A stretch of 64,000 nt of DNA. Source: Maribacter litoralis. GTDB taxonomy: Bacteria > Bacteroidota > Bacteroidia > Flavobacteriales > Flavobacteriaceae. A program made the position numbers and the translations under genes. Below are positions 34,237 through 43,332 of this stretch, in pieces (within the stretch, counting starts at the first letter, position 1; each line of letters opens with the position of its first letter). The notes under the pieces are model-generated. The model saw only the letters and a program-made list of their open reading frames with translations. It was not told where the DNA came from and searched no databases. Where the stretch lies: positions 1,140,867 to 1,204,866 of the forward strand of contig NZ_QCZD01000001.1 of the NCBI RefSeq assembly GCF_003075045.1, in the 5' to 3' direction.

Positions 34237-34827
34237 TTACAATTTTATAGCGTCCCATGCTACTTGAAAAGTTTCACCTAATACCTTTTTATTTAAAGTA
34301 TATAGGTCTCTCTCCTGCATCGCCATTAAAAATGTCAAGGGATAAATAGTATAAGCATAAAGAACAAAGATTGAAAGAGGTTTAATAATACCTTCCTTCT
34401 TCCCTTGTTCCCATAAATCAAGTAGGGGCTGTAAATGCTTTAATCCTTCTTTTCTAATCTCTTCATCTATCATGGGAGTATTATCGCATTGCGATAAAAA
34501 TGCAGCTTCATTTACTAGATTTAATTTATAGTCCGCAATATTGTACCAAATTATTTCAAACCCTATTTTAACAGGCATAGTATTATCGTATCCTTTAAAA
34601 GCACAATCACTAAAAGATGCCTTCACCTCAAGATATAGGTTATTAATCAGATCCTGTTTATTTTCGAAATAAAGGTAAATGGTAGCTGGTGCTACCCCTG
34701 CAAGTTTTGCAATTTTGGACATTGGAGCATCATGAAAACCATGATCATTAACCAATGTTAGGGTAGCGTTCAGTAGAGCACGTTTTTTATCCGTTATTTT
34801 TTCTTTCTTAATCATATGGATATTCAT
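34237..34827 (-). CDS. TetR/AcrR-family transcriptional repressor
   Basis: 196 aa. An N-terminal helix-turn-helix (about 17-60: TLTLVNDHGFHDAPMSKIAKLAGVAPATIYLYFENKQDL) is followed by an all-helical ligand domain. Its ATG overlaps the DoxX stop (TAATG), so translation is coupled; a second ATG at 34815 is possible. GAATGAACGTTCATTC, typical in shape of TetR operators, lies in the DoxX-TetR promoter and a near copy before the detoxification operon. It probably represses itself and that operon until an electrophile or acyl ligand binds. Confidence 0.88.
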   Translation of the reverse strand: MNIHMIKKEKITDKKRALLNATLTLVNDHGFHDAPMSKIAKLAGVAPATIYLYFENKQDLINNLYLEVKASFSDCAFKGYDNTMPVKIGFEIIWYNIADYKLNLVNEAAFLSQCDNTPMIDEEIRKEGLKHLQPLLDLWEQGKKEGIIKPLSIFVLYAYTIYPLTFLMAMQERDLYTLNKKVLGETFQVAWDAIKL

Positions 34828-35213
34828 TATACTTTTTTAATTGATAACATGCTATAGACTTTCCAAGACAAAGCAATTAGTACAAATTGGATCGGTAGTC
34901 TGATCAAGGCGGCGTCATGACCACCGATCGCTGGTGTTTCGGAAAACACGTCCCAGATGTGGATTGGTAAAAACAAGATCATTAAAACCAGGACGCCCAA
35001 AGCTGCCAATTTAGCGTATTTTTTGTTTACTAACAATGTAAAACCTAGGACAATTTCAATGATGCCTGAAACATAAATTACAGCTATTGGATATGGTAAA
35101 AATGAAGGCACAAACGGCATATAAAAATTCGGTTTCACAAAATGTTGTACACCTCCATAAATCATAAAGAGCGCAAGAATAATTTTAACAATGTTCCAAA
35201 ATAACCTTTTCAT
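34827..35213 (-). CDS. DoxX-like membrane protein
   Basis: 128 aa, four transmembrane helices (about 5-23, 42-62, 68-88, 103-122), with LALFMIYGGVQHFVKP and IYVSGIIEIVLG. A common partner of TetR-type regulators and redox enzymes in Bacteroidota. First gene of the DoxX-TetR pair, downstream of the operator palindrome. Function of the family in quinone or thiol redox is suspected but not established. Confidence 0.78.
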   Translation of the reverse strand: MKRLFWNIVKIILALFMIYGGVQHFVKPNFYMPFVPSFLPYPIAVIYVSGIIEIVLGFTLLVNKKYAKLAALGVLVLMILFLPIHIWDVFSETPAIGGHDAALIRLPIQFVLIALSWKVYSMLSIKKV

Positions 35214-35520
35214 TTACTTAACTTATTTAGTTTTACAATACAAATATATAAAAAAGAATGAACGTTCATTCATGGTTTATTTTTTTAACAATTTTTTATA
35301 ATGTGCGGATGTTATTTCGAAGTAATCCTCTTCAGCCATTAGATTGATTTGTAATATGAATTCTCAATTATCTCTCATATACCAAAGCTATTTTGGTCAT
35401 GAAAATTCCATATACCTTTACTTATTTTGCAGTCATAAGAAAATAGCAATTAGGTGAATAAGTTGAAAAAATTTAATATGTGGTAAATAAGAAAAAACTT
35501 AAAATTTTATCACAGATATG
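35214..35520. other. Intergenic region with the TetR operator
   Basis: 307 bp between two minus-strand genes. It holds the palindrome at 35256-35271 and the -7-like TATATTTG (minus strand, 35241-35248) next to it. Nothing recognisable is seen from about 35280 to 35520 beyond AT-rich sequence. Confidence 0.6.
35256..35271. promoter_or_regulatory. Perfect 16-bp palindrome, candidate TetR operator
   Basis: GAATGAACGTTCATTC. It sits immediately upstream of the minus-strand -7 box TATATTTG (35241-35248) of the DoxX-TetR unit, where bound repressor would block the promoter. Confidence 0.75.
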
Positions 35521-37002
35521 CTAAATAGGCTTGCTAAATTGCGCCGTCAACTCGGAGACCACATCTTCTATCACCTTATTTTTTTTCGTTCTCTCTAAAA
35601 TTACAGGAGGTACCTTTCGCTCCTTGCAGTCGGTAATGGGACAACGTTCACAAGTAACCCCTACCATTTGTCTTTTAATATTAATATCCTGCAAAAAGGC
35701 AATTTTCCTTTTTAATTGCTTATCTATAAGTAAGCCGATACTAATACTTCTGTACTGAGTATCCTTAAAGGGATCTTTCGTCGCGGAGGAAAATACCAGA
35801 TACGACACATCATCCGGATATTGAGAAATTTGTAAATCAAATATATGGTCTTGCTTGTTTATGGCAATTTGTTCCAGCACCTTTAATGAAACCCATCTTC
35901 TACAATAATGCTCATTTGTTTCATTGGCGTGTGGAGATTGCTGATTGGGAAGGTGCAATTCCTTGTTCAAATAAAAATTAGAACTTCCCGCCTCATGTGC
36001 AAACCTTAAAAAAAACAATTTCTGAATATTAAAATCTTTTGGCAACAGGTTTGTCAAACGCTGATAGAACGTTTCAGGTGAGCTGGTGAAATTGGAAATG
36101 GTCTTTATAAATACAGACTTATTAAAAACATCTTTTTGAAATAGCGATTTTAGCTGGGCTATCATCACGGTTCTGGGTAATACCAGTGCCCCGGCAAAAT
36201 AAGAAGCGTTAAAATTGTTCAGCACTTGCTCAAAATTATCAAACTTTATCCAAGGAAAAGTGTAGAGGCGTAAATCATAATTTAAATAATTATAGGCAAT
36301 TTCCTTCGCGTATATAAAAATTCGCTGCGCTTCATCTATATGGCTTGCAAGCAATAAAGTTTTTGTTTTGGGAACAAAGACTGAACGTAGATCGAAAAGT
36401 TCCTTGTGCTTTTTTAAATCCGAAGTATTTATTTTGTACCCATATTCATCAACAAGTATCTCTTCCAGTTCCTTTGCAGATACCGGTTTATTTAAATCGA
36501 TATGGTAAGCTTTGCAAAATTTAACTACCTGCTGCTCCAAATCATCAAAATAATTGTAGTTGGACTGTTGATAAGAGCGTAAAGACGAAAGGTAAAAACT
36601 CTCCCTATTGAAGCTGTAGTGTTTTGCAACTTCGATTATCGTAGTAATAAATGCATTGACCTTGCCTGGGGCGTTGGAAATTATATCAATAAGATCGCTT
36701 TCTTTAATTCCGAAAAGTTCCAAGGGAATTTCTTTTAGGATCCGTGATTGTAATATTTCACCGATAGGGGCAAGATTCTTATCTAATTGTAGGGAAACCA
36801 AATCATCGTACGAAACATCCAGTTTTTCCGATAAAATTACAATCTTATCGGTCTTCGGATATTTTTTTCCATTTTCAATTTCATTTAAATAAGACTTAGA
36901 TAAACCTGAAAGTTTGGACAAGCCGAACAAGGATAAATTCTTGTCGGTCCTTATCTGCTTTAACTTTAACCCGAATATAAGTTTGATATCGTCCTCTTCC
37001 AT
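35521..37002 (-). CDS. RamB/ScfR-type regulator (XRE HTH, IrrE-like, DUF2083)
   Basis: 493 aa from ATG 37002 (MEEDDIKL); a GTG at 37032 is the longest frame. It has an N-terminal XRE helix-turn-helix (about 8-60: LSLFGLSKLSGLSKSYLNEIENGKK). A central segment resembles the ImmA/IrrE fold but lacks its HExxH (ASHIDEAQRIF). The C-terminal short-chain-fatty-acid-regulator domain has a Cys cluster CERCPITDCKER. RamB of Corynebacterium, of the same architecture, controls acetate and glyoxylate genes. Here the gene is divergent from malate synthase, with a palindrome between them, strongly suggesting control of the shunt by acyl-CoA status. Confidence 0.88.
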   Translation of the reverse strand: MEEDDIKLIFGLKLKQIRTDKNLSLFGLSKLSGLSKSYLNEIENGKKYPKTDKIVILSEKLDVSYDDLVSLQLDKNLAPIGEILQSRILKEIPLELFGIKESDLIDIISNAPGKVNAFITTIIEVAKHYSFNRESFYLSSLRSYQQSNYNYFDDLEQQVVKFCKAYHIDLNKPVSAKELEEILVDEYGYKINTSDLKKHKELFDLRSVFVPKTKTLLLASHIDEAQRIFIYAKEIAYNYLNYDLRLYTFPWIKFDNFEQVLNNFNASYFAGALVLPRTVMIAQLKSLFQKDVFNKSVFIKTISNFTSSPETFYQRLTNLLPKDFNIQKLFFLRFAHEAGSSNFYLNKELHLPNQQSPHANETNEHYCRRWVSLKVLEQIAINKQDHIFDLQISQYPDDVSYLVFSSATKDPFKDTQYRSISIGLLIDKQLKRKIAFLQDINIKRQMVGVTCERCPITDCKERKVPPVILERTKKNKVIEDVVSELTAQFSKPI

Positions 37003-37057
37003 ATATACAAATATAAGCTTTTTAGTGAACACGGATATTTTGCGAAAATAAATTTTT

Positions 37058-37071
37058 AGCGAACGTTCGCT
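37058..37071. promoter_or_regulatory. 14-bp perfect palindrome in the aceB promoter
   Basis: AGCGAACGTTCGCT, ending 3 bp before the -7 box TATTTTTG (37074-37081) of the plus-strand malate synthase gene. It lies between the divergent regulator and aceB, so it is the best candidate operator for the RamB-like protein. Confidence 0.65.
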
Positions 37072-37121
37072 TGTATTTTTGAAATCTTTTTTATAACATT
37101 GTCAAATAAAATAATAAGACC

Positions 37122-38711
37122 ATGGAAAACACGCTTTCAAAAGTTCAGTTCGCCTCTGAAGTAAAAAATTACTATCCTGAAATTTTAACTGATGCTGCAT
37201 TAGAATTTATTTTAGATCTTCATAAAAACTTTAATGCCAAACGATTGACTTTACTAAATAATCGTAAGGTACAGCAGAAGGTTTTTGATAGTGGAAAGTT
37301 TCCTCAATTTCCAAAGGAAACAAAAGTTATTAGAGAAGGCAGTTGGACAGTGGAGGAAATACCAGTAGACCTTCAAGATAGACGTGTAGAGATTACTGGC
37401 CCAGTAGATCGAAAAATGATTATCAACGCGCTAAATTCTAGAGCTAAAACATTTATGGCAGATTTAGAAGACAGCAATTCACCTACTTGGGGAAACAGTA
37501 TTCAGGGGCAACAGAATTTAATAGACGCTAACAACAAAACCATTTCTTTAACCGATACTAAAAGAAATAAATCTTATACATTAAATACTGAAACAGCCGT
37601 TTTACTGGTTAGACCAAGAGGTTTACATCTTGATGAAAGACATATCATAATTAACAATGAAGTGACTTCAGGAAGCTTGGTTGATTTTGGTCTTTATGTG
37701 TTTCACAATACAAAAACTATGATGGCAAATGGCACTGCACCCTATTTTTATCTTCCAAAATTAGAGCATTTTACAGAAGCGCGTTGGTGGAATGAGGTTT
37801 TTACATTTGCACAAGACTATCTAAATGTTCCAAAAGGTACTTTTAAAGCAACCGTTTTAATTGAAACCATTACTGCAAGTTTTCAGTTAGACGAAATCAT
37901 TTATGAACTTAAAGATCATATTGTAGGTTTAAATTGTGGTCGCTGGGATTATATATTTTCATATATCAAAAAACTTAGAAACCATCCAAACTTTGTGGTA
38001 CCAAATCGTGATCAAGTTACTATGACAACGCCATTTATGGAAGCGTATTCAAAACTGGTAATTCAACGTTGTCACAAACGTGGTATCCTTGCTATTGGTG
38101 GAATGGCAGCTCAAGTTCCTATTAAAAATAACGAAAGAGCTAATGCCGCTGCTTTAGAAAAAGTAAGGCTAGACAAGGAACGTGAAGTGAAAAATGGTCA
38201 TGATGGCACTTGGGTTGCCCATCCTGCTTTAGTAGATGTTGCAATGTCGGAGTTTAATAAACATATGACAACCAGTAACCAAATACATGTAACTCGTGAC
38301 GATGTTCAAATAACTGAAGCCGATTTGGTTGAGCTCCCAAAAGGTACGGTTACAGAAGCCGGGATTAGAAAAAACATTAATGTTGGTATTTTATACTTGG
38401 AAGCTTGGCTAAGAGGTCATGGTGCTGTAGCTCTTTATAATTTAATGGAAGATGCTGCAACTGCTGAGATATCGCGAACCCAAGTATGGCAATGGTTAAA
38501 AAACGAAGTGTTACTAGAAGACGGCAGAAAATTTAACATTGAACTCTATATAGAGTTGCTTGATGATGAAGTGGAAAAAATTGTAGCAGAAATTGGAGAA
38601 AATGAAATTAAAAATACCAAGTTTAAACTAGCAATAGAGCTTTTTGACAAACTAGTTTTATCAGAAAACTTCGAAGAATTTTTAACACTTACAGCCTATC
38701 AACACATATAA
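37122..38711 (+). CDS. aceB: Malate synthase A
   Basis: 529 aa, condenses glyoxylate with acetyl-CoA to malate. The family signature KDHIVGLNCGRWDYIF lies at about 264-279. Also seen are VRPRGLHLDERH (catalytic Arg region), AFMADLEDS-like TFMADLEDSNSPTW at about 109-121, and a C-terminal domain with the catalytic Asp in YLEAWLRGHGAVALYNLMEDAATAEISR. Length matches isoform A. Isocitrate lyase follows at 70 bp on the same strand; a palindrome overlaps the promoter. Intact. Confidence 0.96.
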   Translation: MENTLSKVQFASEVKNYYPEILTDAALEFILDLHKNFNAKRLTLLNNRKVQQKVFDSGKFPQFPKETKVIREGSWTVEEIPVDLQDRRVEITGPVDRKMIINALNSRAKTFMADLEDSNSPTWGNSIQGQQNLIDANNKTISLTDTKRNKSYTLNTETAVLLVRPRGLHLDERHIIINNEVTSGSLVDFGLYVFHNTKTMMANGTAPYFYLPKLEHFTEARWWNEVFTFAQDYLNVPKGTFKATVLIETITASFQLDEIIYELKDHIVGLNCGRWDYIFSYIKKLRNHPNFVVPNRDQVTMTTPFMEAYSKLVIQRCHKRGILAIGGMAAQVPIKNNERANAAALEKVRLDKEREVKNGHDGTWVAHPALVDVAMSEFNKHMTTSNQIHVTRDDVQITEADLVELPKGTVTEAGIRKNINVGILYLEAWLRGHGAVALYNLMEDAATAEISRTQVWQWLKNEVLLEDGRKFNIELYIELLDDEVEKIVAEIGENEIKNTKFKLAIELFDKLVLSENFEEFLTLTAYQHI

Positions 38712-38781
38712 AAAAATCCTGCGATTGCGACAACAATCAACAGGATCTAATTATTATTAATGAATAACGTATCACGAAATT

Positions 38782-40416
38782 ATGAAAAATTTAGCACAAA
38801 GTAATTATAGTTCTGCATTGGAAACAGTTAAAAATCTTAAAGCAAAGTATGGAAATACTTGGAATGCGATTAACCCTGAAAGCGCAGCTAGAATGATTAC
38901 CCAGAATCGTTTTAATACCGGTCTGGATATCGCCAAATATACCGCAACTATTATGCGAGAAGATATGGCGGCTTACGATGCAGATTCATCAAACTATACG
39001 CAGTCATTGGGTTGCTGGCACGGGTTTGTTGCCCAGCAAAAAATGATTGCGGTAAAAAAGTATCATAAAACTACTAGTAAAAGATATTTATACCTTTCTG
39101 GTTGGATGGTTGCAGCCCTACGTTCTGAATTCGGACCATTACCAGACCAATCAATGCATGAAAAAACGGCTGTTCCTAATCTTATAGCAGAAATCTATGC
39201 TTTTTTACGTCAGGCAGATGCTATCGAATTAAATGATTTGTTTAGAAGGCTAGAAAACGGAGAAGATGTACAAGATCAAATTGATAATTTTGAAACTCAT
39301 ATAGTACCAATCATAGCAGATATTGATGCTGGATTTGGTAATGAAGAAGCCACCTATTTATTATCAAAAAAGATGATAGAAGCTGGTGCTTGCGCCATTC
39401 AAATTGAAAATCAAGTGTCTGATGCTAAACAATGTGGACATCAAGACGGAAAAGTAACCGTACCTCATGAAGATTTTATTGCGAAATTAAATGCTATTAG
39501 ATATGCGTTTTTAGAATTGGGAATTGATGACGGAATTATTGTTGCAAGAACAGATTCTGAAGGAGCTGGACTTACTCAAAAACTTCCTGTGAGTCAAGAA
39601 CCTGAAGATTTGGCATCGCAATACTTAGCTTTTATAGAAGCGGAAGAAATAGCGGTTGATGATGCCAGAGAAGATGATGTATTGCTAAAAAGAGATGGCA
39701 AATTAGTGCGTCCGGTAAGATTACCAAATGGATTATATAAATTTAAAGATGGCTCAAATATAGATCGTGTTGTGTTAGATTGCATTACCAGTCTTCAAAA
39801 TGGGGCAGACCTTTTATGGATTGAAACACCAACGCCAAATGTGAAGCAAATTGCTCACATGGTAAATAGAATTAAAGAGGTTGTACCCAATGCAAAATTG
39901 GTTTATAACAACTCGCCATCGTTTAACTGGACATTGAATTTCCGTAATCAAGCCTATGAAGAAATGCTTGCTGAAGGAGAGAATATGACAGTTTACAGTC
40001 AAAATAATTTAATGGCTGAGGAATACGATAATACAGAATTATGCCATCGTGCAGATCAAAAAATTAAGACTTTCCAGATTGATGGAGCAAGAGAAGCAGG
40101 TATTTTTCACCACTTAATTACGCTACCTACCTATCATACTACCGCACTTCATATGAATGATTTAACTGAAGGGTATTTTGGAGATGAAGGGATGTTGGCT
40201 TATGTAAAAGGTGTTCAGCGACAAGAAATCAGAAAAGACGTTTCTTGTGTAAAACATCAAAGAATGGCTGGATCTAACCTTGGTGATGACCATAAAACAT
40301 TTTTTGCAGGAGACAAAGCTTTAAAAGCTAGTGGTGAAAAAAATACATCCAATCAATTTGAAGTAAAGTCTGAACACTCTAAGGTTGAAAAACGAGAATT
40401 AGTCTTAGATAAATAA
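38782..40416 (+). CDS. aceA: Isocitrate lyase (long form)
   Basis: 544 aa, splits isocitrate into succinate and glyoxylate, the first step of the glyoxylate bypass. The catalytic loop is KQCGHQDG (about 215-222; KKCGH in short bacterial forms). IIADIDAGFGNEEATYLLSK carries the Mg-binding Asp residues, and LVYNNSPSFNWTLNF is the substrate-binding block. The ~100-residue insertion relative to E. coli AceA is typical of the ~530-545-aa class. A hairpin terminator follows at 40439-40461. Confidence 0.96.
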   Translation: MKNLAQSNYSSALETVKNLKAKYGNTWNAINPESAARMITQNRFNTGLDIAKYTATIMREDMAAYDADSSNYTQSLGCWHGFVAQQKMIAVKKYHKTTSKRYLYLSGWMVAALRSEFGPLPDQSMHEKTAVPNLIAEIYAFLRQADAIELNDLFRRLENGEDVQDQIDNFETHIVPIIADIDAGFGNEEATYLLSKKMIEAGACAIQIENQVSDAKQCGHQDGKVTVPHEDFIAKLNAIRYAFLELGIDDGIIVARTDSEGAGLTQKLPVSQEPEDLASQYLAFIEAEEIAVDDAREDDVLLKRDGKLVRPVRLPNGLYKFKDGSNIDRVVLDCITSLQNGADLLWIETPTPNVKQIAHMVNRIKEVVPNAKLVYNNSPSFNWTLNFRNQAYEEMLAEGENMTVYSQNNLMAEEYDNTELCHRADQKIKTFQIDGAREAGIFHHLITLPTYHTTALHMNDLTEGYFGDEGMLAYVKGVQRQEIRKDVSCVKHQRMAGSNLGDDHKTFFAGDKALKASGEKNTSNQFEVKSEHSKVEKRELVLDK

Positions 40417-40438
40417 TTCTTATTCTATTTATTAATAA

Positions 40439-40461
40439 GGCAACACCGTAAATGTGTTGCC
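40439..40461 (+). terminator. Hairpin terminator after isocitrate lyase
   Basis: GGCAACAC (40439-40446) pairs with GTGTTGCC (40454-40461) with a 7-nt loop, followed by CTATTTAAT. The T-run is short, so termination may be partial, letting some transcripts reach the next genes. Confidence 0.65.
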
Positions 40462-40498
40462 CTATTTAATACTATAATTTAATACACTTTTTGTAAAT

Positions 40499-40978
40499 AT
40501 GTTTACAACAGCAGACCTATGTGATAAGCACCCAGATCTCCTACTTTGTTGCGACTCTATTTTTCAAAGCTTCGGAAACAAAAAAAAGTTTTTTGGAAAG
40601 ATTGTCACGATAAGATTATTTGAGGATAATTCATTGGTACGCCTACAATTGGAAACTGACGGAAACGGAAAAGTACTCATAATAAATGGTGGTGGCTCTT
40701 TGCGTTGTGCCTTGATCGGAGATCAATTGGCTGCATTGTCCATACGGAACAATTGGTCCGGTATCATTATCAACGGTTGCATCCGCGATAGCGATCTTAT
40801 CAACACGATGGATGTTGGAATTAGGGCCCTTGCAACGTGTCCCGTTAAGAGTATTAAACGGAATATCGGCGAAAAGGATATTCCGGTGAAATTTGGTGGT
40901 GTCACCTTTATTCCGAATCAATTTGTATATGTTGATGTGGACGGAATAATTTTAAGCCAAAAAAATTTGTTGTACTAA
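40499..40978 (+). CDS. RraA-like / HMG-CHA aldolase family protein
   Basis: 159 aa. It has GGGSLRCALIGDQLA (about 56-70), the core NGCIRDSD and DVGIRALATCPVKS. Members either inhibit RNase E or, with divalent metal, act as oxaloacetate decarboxylase and 4-hydroxy-4-methyl-2-oxoglutarate aldolase. Bacteroidota have little use for RNase E control, so the enzyme role is favoured. Between the glyoxylate shunt genes and a glyoxylate-type aminotransferase (12 bp downstream), it may trim oxaloacetate made from excess malate (inference). Confidence 0.85.
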   Translation: MFTTADLCDKHPDLLLCCDSIFQSFGNKKKFFGKIVTIRLFEDNSLVRLQLETDGNGKVLIINGGGSLRCALIGDQLAALSIRNNWSGIIINGCIRDSDLINTMDVGIRALATCPVKSIKRNIGEKDIPVKFGGVTFIPNQFVYVDVDGIILSQKNLLY

Positions 40979-40990
40979 AATAGAATTAAA

Positions 40991-42163
40991 ATGAAGCATA
41001 GAAAATTACTCATGATCCCCGGTCCAATAGAGTTCGAACCGGAAGTTCTTCGTGCGATGGGAGTAGCCACTACCAGTCATGTGGCTCCCAACTTTATCGA
41101 GGTTTTCGGAAATACCCTTGAGTTGATGAAAAAAATATGGATGGCTCCTAACGGACAACCCTTTGTAGTTGCCGGGAGCGGTACTCTAGCTATGGATATG
41201 GCAGCCGCCAACCTTATTGAAAAGGGAGACTCAGCTTTGGTGATTTCTACAGGATACTTTGGAGAACGTTTTAAGGATATTTTGGACCGATATGGTGCAA
41301 ATACGACTCTTTTAAAAGCATCGATAGGTGGCGTAGTTAGACTTGAAACCATTGAGGAAGAGCTTCAAAAAAAACAATACAAGGTACTGACGTTTACCCA
41401 TGTGGACACTTCTACCGGAGTGATGGTTCATCCTGAACCTATCTCTAGATTGGCGACTAAATATAAAGTGCTAAGTATTTTAGATGGCGTTTGTTCGGTA
41501 GCGGGCGAAGAAATTAGGCAAGAAGAATGGGGAATCGATATCGTCTTGACAGGGTCTCAAAAAGCTATTGGCGTGCCGCCTGGTCTTGCATTGTTGGTTG
41601 CCTCCCAGCGAGCTATTAAGATTTGTGAAAATAGAAAAACACCTGTATGCAATTATTATGCCGATTGGAGCAATTGGCTCCCGGTAATGAGAGCTTATGA
41701 AGAAAGGCGCCCTTCCTATTTTGGTACCCCGTCGGTCAATTTAATCTTAGCATTGGAAACCAGCTTGAAAATTATATGTGAGGAGGGCATTGTCAAAAGG
41801 GTAAGAAGACATCAATATTTGGCCAATGCGTTTAGGGCGGCCACAAGTTCGATTGGCCTAGAAATATTACCAGAAGTAAATTCTATAGCCGCCAATACCT
41901 TAACAGCGGTGTACTATCCCAAAGGCATTGATGGTGTATTATTGCGCGCCAAAATGGGTGATAGCGACGTGATTATAGCCGGAGGGTTGCTACCGGAAAT
42001 AAAAGCCACCTATTTTAGAATAGGTCATATGGGCTCCGTCTCCTCAAACGATCTTATAGCGGTATTAGGTGCCTTAGAGCGAGCCTTATTTGAATTAGGT
42101 CATCCTTTTAAGTTGGGAAAAGGGTTGCAAACTTTTCAAGATGAGCTCTTAAAAGCTAATTAG
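40991..42163 (+). CDS. Alanine-glyoxylate/serine-pyruvate aminotransferase (class V)
   Basis: 390-aa PLP enzyme. Start motif MIPGPIEFEPEVLRAMG, cofactor Lys in GSQKAIGVPPG (about K190), HVDTSTGVMVHPE and FRIGHMGSVSSNDLIAVLGALE at the C-terminus. It converts glyoxylate plus an amino acid to glycine plus oxoacid. It starts 12 bp after the RraA-like gene and belongs functionally to the glyoxylate block. Amino donor (alanine, serine or other) cannot be told. Confidence 0.92.
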   Translation: MKHRKLLMIPGPIEFEPEVLRAMGVATTSHVAPNFIEVFGNTLELMKKIWMAPNGQPFVVAGSGTLAMDMAAANLIEKGDSALVISTGYFGERFKDILDRYGANTTLLKASIGGVVRLETIEEELQKKQYKVLTFTHVDTSTGVMVHPEPISRLATKYKVLSILDGVCSVAGEEIRQEEWGIDIVLTGSQKAIGVPPGLALLVASQRAIKICENRKTPVCNYYADWSNWLPVMRAYEERRPSYFGTPSVNLILALETSLKIICEEGIVKRVRRHQYLANAFRAATSSIGLEILPEVNSIAANTLTAVYYPKGIDGVLLRAKMGDSDVIIAGGLLPEIKATYFRIGHMGSVSSNDLIAVLGALERALFELGHPFKLGKGLQTFQDELLKAN

Positions 42164-42215
42164 TTAGACCATTATAATAATACCAAATTATTAAAATAAG
42201 TCAAAGTATGCTAGT

Positions 42216-43139
42216 ATGATTAGACTAATGAACATCCTACCATTCCTATTTGAAAAATTCCTTTCGGAGAAAACCCGTAGAAAAATTGAAAAAATCATTC
42301 TCAATGTTGCAATATTGAGTTTTTTTATTCACTTAGCTGCTATCTATCTATCGAAGTTCGATTTTATAGAAGTCCCGTTAAACCAAGAATTCATTAATAA
42401 CCCGATATCTGCAATTTATACACCCTTTTCTTTTATTCTTATTTATGAAGTTTATCTATTAGTTTATTATTTGCCAAAATCTTTTACAAATTATATAATA
42501 AAGCAATATGAGATTATCACGCTAATTATCATTCGCAAATTATTTAAAGATTTATCGTCTTTAGAACTTTCTTCAAATTGGTTCGAAATAAAAGAAGACC
42601 TACAATTTACTTACGATTTAGTAGGATCTCTACTTCTTTTTTATTTGATATTTCAATTTCAAAAGCAAGGCAAACAAAGATTCGAGCAAAAAACAAACTT
42701 AAAACCCATACTTAAAAGATTCATTAGAAAGAAAAAATTAATTGCGATAATTTTAGTGCCTTTATTTTCCGGCATGGCCTTATATACACTCCTAGATTGG
42801 TTTAAAAAAGCGTCTCTATCTACCAACAAATTTCCGAAATTTGACAGTATCAACAACCTCTTTTTTGACCAAATTTTTACGGTATTAATTCTTGTGGATG
42901 TAGTATTGCTTTTAATCACCTTCTTTTATACCGACCAATTTCATAAAATCATCAGAAACTCCGGTTTTATTATCTCGACGATTTTAATTCGAATTTCATT
43001 TGGAGTTAGTGGATTAGTTAATACTATACTCATTCTAGTAGCGGTTCTTTTTGGGTTGGCAATTATTACAATTCACAATAAATACGAAAGAGATAATTTG
43101 CCCAATAACTCAATAAAAAATAGTGGAGTGCGCCTATAA
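42216..43139 (+). CDS. Hypothetical multi-pass membrane protein
   Basis: 307 aa with about seven hydrophobic segments (roughly at 26-46, 65-90, 105-115, 138-155, 182-198, 228-250 and 262-295). The regions between are Lys/Arg-rich, including LKRFIRKKKL before the fourth helix block. No family recognised. It begins 52 bp after the aminotransferase on the same strand but has its own AT-rich leader, and the downstream DNA is decayed. Codon use looks like the neighbours. Confidence 0.7.
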   Translation: MIRLMNILPFLFEKFLSEKTRRKIEKIILNVAILSFFIHLAAIYLSKFDFIEVPLNQEFINNPISAIYTPFSFILIYEVYLLVYYLPKSFTNYIIKQYEIITLIIIRKLFKDLSSLELSSNWFEIKEDLQFTYDLVGSLLLFYLIFQFQKQGKQRFEQKTNLKPILKRFIRKKKLIAIILVPLFSGMALYTLLDWFKKASLSTNKFPKFDSINNLFFDQIFTVLILVDVVLLLITFFYTDQFHKIIRNSGFIISTILIRISFGVSGLVNTILILVAVLFGLAIITIHNKYERDNLPNNSIKNSGVRL

Positions 43140-43332
43140 TATATAGAATATGTCAATTAGGTATGCAGCCTTAACCATTTTAAATTCAAACTGTCACAAT
43201 GAAAGGTAGCAGATTTGTGTGTACCATTTTTCAGTTGAAAAACAAAGGTAGCAGAAAAGTACCCAACTTTTAGTTTAGCTCTTAACTGCTATTTTTTATA
43301 TACGTTAGCTGTAGAGGTTCTTAAATCACTTA

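Noticed and set aside
43140..43332. Possible IS copy near TTAAATTCAAACTGTCAC
   Set aside because: Only about 27 bp match the IS3-type left end at 62327; the rest is different, so it is at most a scar and not called as an element.
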